This document shows, one piece after another, positions 23,573-33,083 of a DNA stretch of 64,000 bases (its first letter is position 1; every line of letters starts with the position of its first letter). Below the pieces are notes generated by a model that did not search any database, was not told the origin of the DNA, and saw nothing but the letters and a program-made list of their open reading frames with translations. This stretch comes from Eucommia ulmoides. Its lineage: Eukaryota > Streptophyta > Magnoliopsida > Garryales > Eucommiaceae. Made by a program: the position numbers and the translations under genes. Location of the stretch: contig CM028328.1 in the NCBI GenBank assembly GCA_016647705.1, positions 12,084,614 to 12,148,613 on the forward strand, in the 5' to 3' direction.

Positions 23573-24184
23573 GAACAACTATGGCATAGTCGGACCAAAC
23601 ACCAATTTCCATCGAAAAAACAAACGACTTTTTCCAAAATCAATTTCCACTCCTTTAGAAAACTAGTGAAATTCACAATTTCACAAATACCCCAAAATCA
23701 CTTGATCCATATAAGTTACAAATTCGCCCAGTTTTAGGCAAACACATTTTTCCATCATATATATGAAAATAGATTTTCGTAATTTACTAAAAGACAGTAC
23801 ACTCACCTGGTAATCCGTTCCGAAAAGCTTTTATCAACTATACTCTAACGTTACTCCGGTGCCTGCGAACCTATTAGTGATAAGGCCTAAATTAATATTT
23901 TGTGTAGAAATAACCTAATCATGCAATGCATGCCCCAAATTCCGTAATTTTTCATTCCCCGCATTTTATTATGAAATATTACTATTAGACTAGTATTACT
24001 CTGTTAAAGTTTACTATATAAACCATATTCAGGTGAACGGTCTCAATGTTTATTTTCGTCATTTCAACATTTTAAGGTTAGTAATTTAATTTAACAATCA
24101 CAAAATTTAACGAGAAATGTTACCCGTTCCGAAACGGTTGTCCATTTCCTTAAAAATTTCTTTATTTTTGCTCCTGCTCTTACC

Positions 24185-24415
24185 GCCTCGGCAAAAAATT
24201 CACCGCCTCTGCGAACACGCTTCTTCTCTCCTCTATTATACTTACTGACACTCCACCGCCTCGGTGAACTGCGTCTTCTTTTTCATTGTTTCTCTACTGA
24301 CCCGCCACCGCCTAGGCCGTCATCTTTACCACCTAGGCGAACATACTCCAATTTCTTTTTACTTGCATTCTGCTGCTCCACCGCCTAAGCGAAGCTTGTT
24401 ACCGCCTAGGTGAAC
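24185..24415. repeat. Cluster of CACCGCCTAGGCGAA-like motifs
   Basis: Seven related motifs lie within 230 bp, for example ACCGCCTCGG, ACCGCCTAGG and ACCTAGGCGAAC. The core CGCCTAGGCG is a perfect palindrome; exact copies are in the partner LTR at 30793-30802 and 30845-30854. Confidence 0.7.
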
Positions 24416-24984
24416 GATCATCTTCGTTGTTCTGCTTCCCCTTGTGATCAGACCAGCCGTTTCTCTCTCTCTTTCTTCACTATCTCCGGCGGCTCTTTCA
24501 CCACCCTACTTCAACGACCAACCACACCTACACAGCAACCCGTTCTACCAATAACACCCCCCCCAAGTCTGATCAAATCCCATCACAACACAACACCTTC
24601 ACACCCATACACGCACCTGATATCCCCAGAACCAGAAGAAGAAACAGAGCACACACACACTATCTCACACACCCCTACCGTCGGACAAGACAAATAGACG
24701 ACACACACACATATCCCGCCGAACCAAACAATGATCAACACCAAAACACATCCTCATGCTGAAGAACCCACTAGCACTGGCGATCACGAACCTCCGACAA
24801 CCCTTTCTTTCTCTAGATTTCTGATTTTTCTCCTTCTTTTTAGACTTGAATCAAGATTTTTATTGATCATTAAATTGCATAGGTTTTTGTGGATTGGTTT
24901 ATGGGTTTTCTTTATGCCACGTCGCTCCTCTCCCATTCCTCTGTCACCGGCTAAGCTCAAGGCACACGCATGCACAAGCATGCA

Positions 24985-25022
<38 letters not shown>

Positions 25023-25302
25023 ATGTCTTTTGTTTAATTATTCCATTCTCCCATTAACTTCTTAAAATCTTTTTCTTAGTTAATTTCCACTTTTTAAAAG
25101 TTTCTAAAATTGTAATTTCTCCCCAAAAGTTTTTATTTTCAAAAGTTAAATGTAAAAATTTTGAATTGAATGTTTTCTAAATTTTCAATTTGACCCTTAA
25201 ACTTTTAATTAGAATTTTTAATTAACCCAATTTCACTCTGAATTTCTCAATTACTCTAAAATACAACTAAAATGACAGACGTGCTACGATTGTGGTCTTA
25301 CA

Positions 25303-25316
25303 ACTCTTCTCTCCTA
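25303..25316 (-). other. Polypurine tract of element A
   Basis: Read on the minus strand, AGGAGAGAAGAGT directly precedes the LTR start TGTAAGACC. It corresponds to the tract at 1304-1316. Confidence 0.75.
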
Positions 25317-25387
25317 AAAGAAATTTCGTTCCGAAATTTTATTACCTAATCGAACAAATGTGGGTATTTGTTCCTCATCTCGTCTTC

Positions 25388-26110
25388 TCATTCCCACGTC
25401 GTCTCTTTCACTGCATGACTGCACCACAACACTTTGACTAACGGAATCGTTTTCGTTCGTAACACTATAGAAACCGGTGCACCATGCAACCTAACAATCT
25501 CATCGATATACAATTGGGCATACTTTTCAAGAGAATGCATCATTTTTACGGCCAGAAAATGAGCGGACTTGGTAAGCCTATCAACGATCACCCAAATAGA
25601 ATTATGCTCCTTTTGAGTACGGGATAATCCCGAAACAAAATCCATCATGATATGCTCCCACTTCCACTCTGGAAGAAGTAGAGGTTGCAACAGCCCACTT
25701 GGACACTGGTGCTCAATCTTAACTTGTTGACAAACAAGACACCTGGCAACAAATTTTACGATTTCTCGTTTCATTCCGATCCACCAATAATGTTCACGCA
25801 AATCTCGATACATCTTGGTACCTCCTGGATGCATCACGTACGCTAAGCTATACGTTTCTTCCAAAATGTCCTTCTTCAAACTAATATCATTAGGCACACA
25901 CAGCCTATTCCCAGTCATGAATGCCTCATCACTATCTCTAACCTGATAATCAGTTCTGTGACCATTTTTCACTTCATCCCGAATCGTTTCTAATTGAACG
26001 TCCGACTTCTGAGCTTCAATAATATGATAAATCAACGTCGGCCTCAAAGTCAAGGTCGCCAGCAATGCTGCCGTTTGACCAACCACTAACTGAACTCGTA
26101 ACGATCTCAA
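25388..26110 (-). pseudogene. Integrase of element A with internal deletion
   Basis: The 240-residue open frame keeps the zinc-binding domain (HPGGTKMYRDL, CLVCQQVK) and the first catalytic Asp (EHIMMDFVSGL), then runs normally through KYAQLYIDEIVRLHG. At APVSIV it jumps straight to LRTKTIPLVKVLW, part of the C-terminal chromodomain-like tail. Compared with 1-1280 about 740 bp are missing, including the second Asp and the Glu of the DDE triad, so it cannot integrate DNA. The joint lies at a shared GT. It is one frame away from the RNase H part, showing a further frameshift between 26110 and 26235. Confidence 0.85.
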
Positions 26111-26234
26111 TTAGGGATACAGATTAGTATGAACTACTTGAAAGTGTGCAATCGAACCTGTCGATTTCTGACTCAACGCATCTGCTATAACATTAACTTT
26201 CCCTAGATGATAGTAGATAGTGCAATCGTAATCT

Positions 26235-26564
26235 TTAATCAATTCTATCCAACGCCTTTGCCTCAAATTTAGCTCCTTTAATCAAGTATTTTAAACTCTG
26301 ATGATCGGTGTATATTTTACACGTTTCACCATACAAATAGTGCCTCCAAATCTTCAGGGCAAACACAATCACTGTCAGGTCCAAATCATGCGTTGGATAA
26401 TTATGCTCATGATTCTTCAATTGCCAAGATGCAGATGTGATTACATGACCATACTGCATGAGAACACATCCCAGCCCTTGGTGTGACGCGTCACTATAAA
26501 TGACAAAACCACCCCCTTCTGCCAGGAGGGATAACATTGGTGTTGATATCAATCTACTCTTCAA
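26235..26564 (-). pseudogene. RNase H domain of element A
   Basis: The phrases [32 protein letters not shown] and [11 protein letters not shown] match the RNase H and connection part of chromovirus pol. RNase H removes the RNA template after first-strand synthesis. The usual Glu of HDLEL is Asp here (HDLDL). It shares a frame with the RT segment but is separated from it by a stop. Confidence 0.85.
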
Positions 26565-26567
26565 CTC

Positions 26568-27539
26568 CTAAAAACTTTGTTCGCATTTGTCGATCCATTC
26601 AAATTTGGATTCCTTGTGGGTCAATCGAGTCAACAGGACAGCTATAAAAGAAAATCCCTGCACAAACCGTCGATAGTAACCCGCCAATCCTAAAAAGTTT
26701 CGAACTTCAGTCACATTTTTCGGTCTTTCCCACTGAACAACAGCTTCAACTTTCTTTGGGTCTACCTGAATACCGTCTCCTGAAATAACATGCCCCAAAA
26801 ATACAACATGATCTAACCAAAATTCACATTTACTAAATTTCGCATACAACCGCTTCTCCCGCAATGTCTGCAACACAATTTAGAGATGCTCTGCATGCTC
26901 TTCTCTACTTTGAGAATAGATCAATATATCGTCAATGGACACGATAATAAATTGATCTAGATAAGGTTGGAAGATCCGATTCATCAAATCCATGAAGGCA
27001 GCAGGGGCATTCATCAATCCGAAAGGCGTAACCAGAAATTCATAATGTCCATATCTCGTACGAAATGTTGTTTTTGCCACATCACTGTCTCTGACTTTCA
27101 ATTGTTGATACCCTGATCGAAGATCTATCTTGGAAAACACTTTAGCTTTCTGTAATTGGTCAAACAAATTATCAACTCTAGGCAACAGATATTTATTACG
27201 AACCGTCACCCTATTCAGCTGTCGATAGTTGATACACATTTTCAACGTGTCATCCTTCTTCTTCACAAACAACATGGGGGCTCCCTATAGGGAGACACTG
27301 GGCCTGATAAACCTATGATCTACTAAATCTTATAACTGCACCTTCAATTCTTTCAACTTGGTAGGCGCCATACGATAGGGCGGAATCAATATAGAAGCAA
27401 TTCCTGGAAGTAACTCGATCATGAATTCTATCTCTCTATCTATTGGCAACCTTGGCAATTTGTATGGAAACCCATCAGGAAAATCTCTGACCATTGAAAT
27501 ATCTGCCACCGAAACTTCTCTCTGACTGATGTCGGTCAC
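26568..27539 (-). pseudogene. Reverse transcriptase of element A
   Basis: Three open segments in one frame (27330-27539, 26880-27275, 26568-26876) cover the N-terminal part (LPRLPIDREIEFMIELLPG), the fingers and palm ([39 protein letters not shown]) and the connection ([28 protein letters not shown]). The catalytic box reads SIDD where relatives have FIDD (Ser codon at 26937-26939). Stops between the segments (near 26877 and 27300-27330) make it inactive. Element B keeps FIDD at the same place. Confidence 0.9.
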
Positions 27540-28118
27540 GTGCGCAGAGTATCCCTAACATCTTTTCTTCAATAATTTCCTGGCTTCTAGGGCTGAAATC
27601 AGACTGACAGGAGTGATAATTCTGTCTCCCGAGAATACAAACTCTGGCTCGCTTGAGATTCAAAATATCACTTCTTTCTTAAAATAATCCACAGTAGCAT
27701 GATATTCGGATAGCAAATCCAAACCCAGTATCACATCGAAATCGTGAATACTCAGGGGTAATAGATCTGCCAATAACTCCTTATTACCAATCCGAAGTGG
27801 ACTGTCTTTGTACACACTCTCTATCCATACCGACTCACCCACTGGAGTAGAAATAACAATATGATATGATAAAGAAATGGAAAACTTGCCTACATGCATC
27901 GTGAAAGTTGTCGAAACAAATGAATACGTAGAACCGAGATCAATAAGTACATGAGCATCTCTAGCATATAAAGATAGGATACCTGTTACCACATCGGGAG
28001 TAGCCTGAGCATCTTGTCGAGTAGTAGCAAAAACACGACCTCGCGTCGGAGGTCTACCAACAGATCTTCTACCACACCCCTGGACAGTACTAGGACCCAC
28101 ACTACCCATACTGCTCAT
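27540..28118 (-). pseudogene. Aspartic protease region of element A
   Basis: The open frame 27660-28118 contains ARDAHVLIDLGSTYSFVS, the retropepsin active-site loop of gypsy elements; the loop reads DLGST where most relatives have D(S/P)GAT, so the Asp is present. NKELLADLLPL and DFDVILGLDLLS are typical later parts. The link to RT (27540-27663) is broken by stops. Protease would release gag and pol products from the polyprotein. Confidence 0.8.
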
Positions 28119-29214
28119 AGAAGGTATAGATGTAGAAGCAAATTTCAGATAGTTCGTCGATATATGACCCGACTCATGACAACAAAAACATGTAGGTCAT
28201 TTCCTGGGATAGTCTCTAATGAAGTGATCTGGTGATCCACACTGATAACATCTACTTCTCCCAGCTCGACTAGATGATTAATTCATCCCCTGCCTCGGCG
28301 GACTAAAACTATATTCCGATGCACTATGCTGTCGCCCGGGGTATGATTGTCAGGGATCGCGACCAAATGATAAGGCCCAAACAATTGGCTGTCAAGATAC
28401 CGCCCCTCGTGAAGTGCCACCCGAAAATCTGTTGGGTGACCCGAATAGGCTTTTCTTGGACTGCTCACGACTCTCGATGTCTTCCTGAACATCTCTCTCT
28501 ATTAATTTCTCCGTATTCACCAACTTTACATAATTCTTAATCTGTCTACTAGTCAAACTGGAACGTATTTCTAAATTGAGACCTTTTTGAAAACGTCAGC
28601 ATTTCGCCTCTTCTATTTTTACTAGATCCGGGGCAAAATGGGATAAAGCATCAAATCTTACTTCATACTGCTAAACTGTCAGTTTTTCTTACTTCAGAAC
28701 TATAAATTCCTTCCATCTAGAATCGATAAAACTAGGGAAAATATTTCTCATTGAACGCGGCAATGAAACGATCCCACGTAATCTCTTTGCCAGAACCAGT
28801 AATTAACATTTTCATTTCTTCCCACCAATGCTCGGCCTCCTCCCTCAGCTAAAAAGTGGCAAGGGGAACTCGACTGTCGTCGACAATCCCCATCGCCTCA
28901 AATACGTGACCTACACCTCTAATCCAATTTTCTGCATCAGTTGGACCCGTTGTTCCAGTGAAAACCAAAGGGTCCAACTCTTTGAATCTCTTCAAGCGTA
29001 CTGCCTGAGATACATCAGTATCACTTTAGGCTTGTTAACTTTCCATAATTCTCGCTTGCTGCTCCGTCAACTGAACAGCAGCCTGCAAAATTCTTTCAAC
29101 CGCATCTAAACTCCCTTGCAACCTATCACCCTGTCCCTGGGGTTCCGCTTGCCCCGGGAGTTTCACTGGCCTTTGGGGTCTCACACTTCCAGCGCTTTCG
29201 TTTCGACGCTCCAT
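28119..29214 (-). pseudogene. Gag of element A with two altered zinc knuckles
   Basis: The start Met at 29214 opens MERRNESAGSVRPQRP, and the frame stops at 29035-29037. Beyond it are typical gag pieces (FKELDPLVFTG, AENWIRGVGHVFEAMG, REEAEHWWEEMK) broken by many stops and frame changes. Two zinc-knuckle motifs lie near 28155-28250: CYQCGSPDHFIRDY and CFCCHESGHISTNY. In both the last Cys is Tyr, a single G-to-A change. Gag would form the particle coat and bind RNA. Confidence 0.8.
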
Positions 29215-29433
29215 ATCTATTATCAGCCATAAAATTCAACTCAACGACTAATTAGGCCAACCAGAAAAATGACAGTAATTAATATACGTTAAATAACTAT
29301 TACGCGAGTGCTAAAATCACTCACTGACACCTTATCTCAAAATCCCCTACTGACTAGACGACTGACACGTCTTTCTATCTCATGGTCCTCTACTGACACG
29401 ACAACTGGCAAGTCTACAGATCCTATAACCTAG

Positions 29434-29445
29434 GCTCTGATACCA
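29434..29445 (-). other. Primer-binding site (tRNA-iMet) of element A
   Basis: TGGTATCAGAGC on the minus strand is complementary to the 3' end of plant initiator tRNA-Met. It lies 4 bp inside the LTR end at 29450, as expected for minus-strand priming. Confidence 0.9.
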
Positions 29446-29449
29446 CAAA

Positions 29450-31139
29450 TGTCACACCCTACCCCGGACACCCATCACCTTGGGACCGGCGTGACGTCGA
29501 CATGACATCACCTAAACGTCGAACCAACTAGAAAACAACAAAGTGCATACATAAATATACAACCACAAAAACAGGCTACATACATCATCTCTAATTAGGA
29601 ACACACCCATCCCTGAATTATAATAATAAAAAAAAATATAATAACAATGAACCTCTCACAGGTTCACCTCAGACGGCTCCTCCTAAAATACTCCCACACT
29701 ACACCATCGCCTAACTCTACCTAGTACCATTAGGGGACCAACTCCTAGCTACTGCACCTAAAACCAAAAAAAATTATCGGTGTACTGTCTTCGTAATAAA
29801 AACATTTTTAGTATGGATCAAGTATAAAACATATAAATGCCACATATCGAGCAATAATATAATCATCACATACCACAAGGAAAACTCTATTTTTCTATCA
29901 CCACAAAAACAAACTCTTATATATATATACATCACATTCTACTCAAGTAGTAAAGATTCACCAGAATACTATATCCCACCAAATGGTGTAAAACAACCAA
30001 AACGACAAATACACCAATATAAATATACGAACACACCCAATAAATGTATCCAACTAGTTCACCATATACGAAAAAATACCACACACCCTCCGACTAGTCA
30101 CAAGATCATTTAACCTCACGATCTGAAGTTGCAACGATATCGTACCACCCGTAGGATTTGCCTTCCTAACGGGTCATAAACAATGCTCTGTCGGACTATG
30201 CCTAGCAGGTGAACAACGCTCTGCCGGACTGTGGCGTAGTCAGACCAAACACCAATTTCCATCTAAAAAACAAACAACTTTTTCCAAAATCAATTTCTAC
30301 TCCTTTAGAAAACCAGTGAAATTCACAATTTCACAAACACCCCAAAATCGCTTGATCCATATAAGTTACAAATTCGTTCAATTTTAGGCAAACACATTTT
30401 TCCATCATATATATGAAAATAGATTTTTGTAATTTACTAGAAGACAGTACACTCACTTGGTGATCCGTTCCAAAAAGCTTTTACTGACTATACTTTATTG
30501 TTACTCCGGTACCTGCGAACCTATTAGTGATAGAGCCTAAATTAATATTTTGCGTATAAATAAGCTAATCATGCAATGCAGGCTCTAATTTCCGAAACGG
30601 TTGTCGATTTCCTTAAAAATTTCTTTATTTTTGCTCCTACTCTCACCGCCTCGGTGAAAGATCCACTGTCGCAGCGAACACGCTTCTTCTCTTCTCTGTT
30701 TTACTTACTGACGCTCCACCTCCTCAGCCAACTACGTTTTCTTCTGTTTTGTTTCGCTACTGACTCGCCACCGCCTAGGCCGTCGTCTTCACCGCCTAGG
30801 CGAACACACCCCAGTTTCTTTCTACTTACGTTCTGTTGTTCCACCGCCTAGGCGAATGGTCACCTTCTTCGTTCTGCTTCCTCTTGCGATCAGACCAGCC
30901 GTTTCTCTCTCTCTTTCTTTACTATCTTCAGCGGCTCTTACACCACCCCACTTCAATGACCAACCACACCTACACAGTAGCTCATTCTACCAACAACACC
31001 CCCCCCCCCACAAGTCTGATCAAATCACACCACAACACAACACCTTCACACCTACATACGCACCTGATACCCCCAGAACCAAAAGAAGAAACAGAGCACA
31101 CACACACTATCTCACATACCCCTGCCGTTAGACGAGACA
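29450..31139 (-). repeat. Truncated 5' LTR of element A
   Basis: It begins TGTCACACCCTACC next to the primer site and follows LTR 22698-25302 base for base, with about 10% differences, until GACGAGACAAATGG near 31139. About 900 bp of the outer part is missing, and the sequence passes at once into the RT region of element B. It has two 33-bp units (30178-30243) where its partner has four. Confidence 0.85.
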
Positions 31140-32250
31140 AATGGAAAACAGCTTCAACTTCCATTGGGTCCACCTGAATACCGTCTCCCGAAATAACATG
31201 CCCCAAAAACACCACATGATCTAACCAGAACTCACACTTACTGTACTTCGCATATTGCCTCTTCTCCCGCAACGTCTGTAACACGATTCGAAGATGTTCT
31301 GCATGCTTGTCTCTGCTTTGGTAATATATCAATATATCGTCAATAAATATGATAATAAATTGATCCCGATAAGGTTGGAAGATTCGATTTATCAAGTCCA
31401 TGAAGGCAGCAGGGGCATTTATCAATCCGAAGGGCATAACCAAAAATTCATAGTGTCCATGTCTCGTACGGAACGCCGTTTTTGCCACATCACTGTCTCT
31501 GATTTTCAATTGGTGATACCCCAATCAAAGATCTATTTTGGAAAACGCTTTAGCCTTCTAGAGCTGGTCAAATAAATCGTCAATCCTAGGTAACGGATAT
31601 TTATTACGAACAGTCACCCTATTCAGTTGTCGATGGTCGATACACATTCTCACCGTGACATCCTTTTTCTTCACGAACAACACTGGGGTTCTCCATAGAA
31701 AAATACTAGGTCTTATAAACCCACGATCTAATAAATCTTGTAACTGCACCTTCAATTCTTTCAACTCAGTAGACACCATACAATAGGGTAGAATCGATAT
31801 AGGAGCAGTTCTGGGAAGTAACTCAATCGTGAATTTCATCTCCCTATCTACTGGCAACCCTGGCAATTCGTCTGAAAACGCGTCGGGAAAAATCTTTGAC
31901 CACTGGAATATCTGTCATCTGAATTTCTTTCTAACTGGTATCAATCACATGTGAGAGGTATCCTTGACATCCTTCCTTCAATAATCTCCTGGATTCTAAG
32001 GCTGAAATCAAAATGACAGGAGTGATAATTCTATCTCCCGAGAATACAAATTCTGGCTCGCCTGAGATTTGAAAGATCACTTTCTTCTTAAAACAATCCA
32101 TCGTGGCATGATAGCCGAACAACAAATTCATATCCAGTATTACATCAAGATCGTAAATATTCAAGGGTAATGGATCTACCGACAACTTCCTACCACCAAT
32201 ACGAAGTGAACTATATTTATACGCACTAACTATTAACACGGATTCATAGT
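31140..32250 (-). pseudogene. Protease-RT remnant of gypsy element B
   Basis: Three open segments give protease-to-RT remains: 31931-32239 (YDLDVILDMNLLFGYHAT), 31558-31866 ([35 protein letters not shown]) and 30982-31524 ([53 protein letters not shown]). The catalytic FIDD is intact, but stops and a frameshift break the chain. The last frame reads on into LTR A, which is an effect of the junction. RNase H, integrase and the 3' LTR of B are absent. Confidence 0.85.
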
Positions 32251-33067
32251 TTTCGGCTACTTCCTACACATCATTCTCTATTAATTCACGCTACATTTGC
32301 CCATTTCGTATAACTTTTAAATCTGCCTACCCGTCAACCTAAAACGTATTTCCAAAGTAAATCATTTCTAGATTAGTCTACATCTTATCTCTTCCATTTT
32401 TACAAAATTAGATTTAATTTCATATCGCCGAATGGTCGTCTCTTTCTGTTTTAACCATATAAACCTCTTTCTCTTAATAAAATCACGCGCACACCCACAC
32501 ATTTATGATATAATTTGTGTATCTTAAATAGTAGCGCAATGTGTCGTGTAATTGCATAAATAAAATGTTGTCTACCAAGTCAATTCAATGAATAACTTAA
32601 CATTGGACAAATTAAGTGTGTTCTGCCACACTGTTGGTTTAACAAATAAAAAATATTATGTACTCCCGATAGGGAATCCCAATGTCAAATACTACTAATA
32701 GAATTACTTATAATTTAATATTCCCAACCACTAGCACCTCCACAATCACGATCCACCCATTACCACTACCAACCACATTACCCGAACCACCAATTGGCAG
32801 TATAACAACTTCATCGCACCCACTAATTACCAACATGACAAATAACCATGCACGATGTTAATGTACCATCTAATGCAATGCAATAACCATCACTCACGTG
32901 CTTAACCCACCTTTCAACACCCTATCTCATGGTTCACCACTGGCTCGACACTGCCTATCGACACCTTATTTCAAAGTCCCCTACTGACTAGACGACTAGC
33001 ACGTCTTCCTATCTTATGATCCTCTATTGACACAACTACTGGAAAGTCTACAGAACATATAACCTAG
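32251..33067 (-). pseudogene. Gag and leader remnants of element B
   Basis: The stretch 32265-32400 aligns loosely with gag of element A near 28490-28600 (TCTCTATTAATT, AACGTATTTC), so most of gag and the protease start were deleted. From 32700 to 33060 the sequence resembles the untranslated leader of A (CCCTACTGACTAGACGACT). No open frame is kept. Confidence 0.6.
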
Positions 33068-33079
33068 GCTCTGATACCA
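33068..33079 (-). other. Primer-binding site (tRNA-iMet) of element B
   Basis: TGGTATCAGAGC on the minus strand, 4 bp inside the LTR end at 33084. It is identical to the site of element A. Confidence 0.9.
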
Positions 33080-33083
33080 AAAT

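Larger units (their letters stand above)
22698..25302 (-). repeat. 3' LTR of gypsy element A (about 2.6 kb)
   Basis: On the minus strand it runs from TGTAAGACCACAATCG (25302) to GGGTGTGACA (22698). It is about 90% alike by eye to the truncated LTR starting at 29450. It contains TA tracts (23165-23192, 24991-25018), a 33-bp tandem array (23441-23572), seven CCGCCTAGG-type motifs (24185-24415) and an AC-rich tract. Open frames inside are not genes. Confidence 0.85.

Noticed and set aside
23432-23737. Frame with 11-residue repeats (GLCLAGKQ)
   Set aside because: A direct outcome of a 33-bp tandem repeat within an LTR; the partner LTR has a different unit number.
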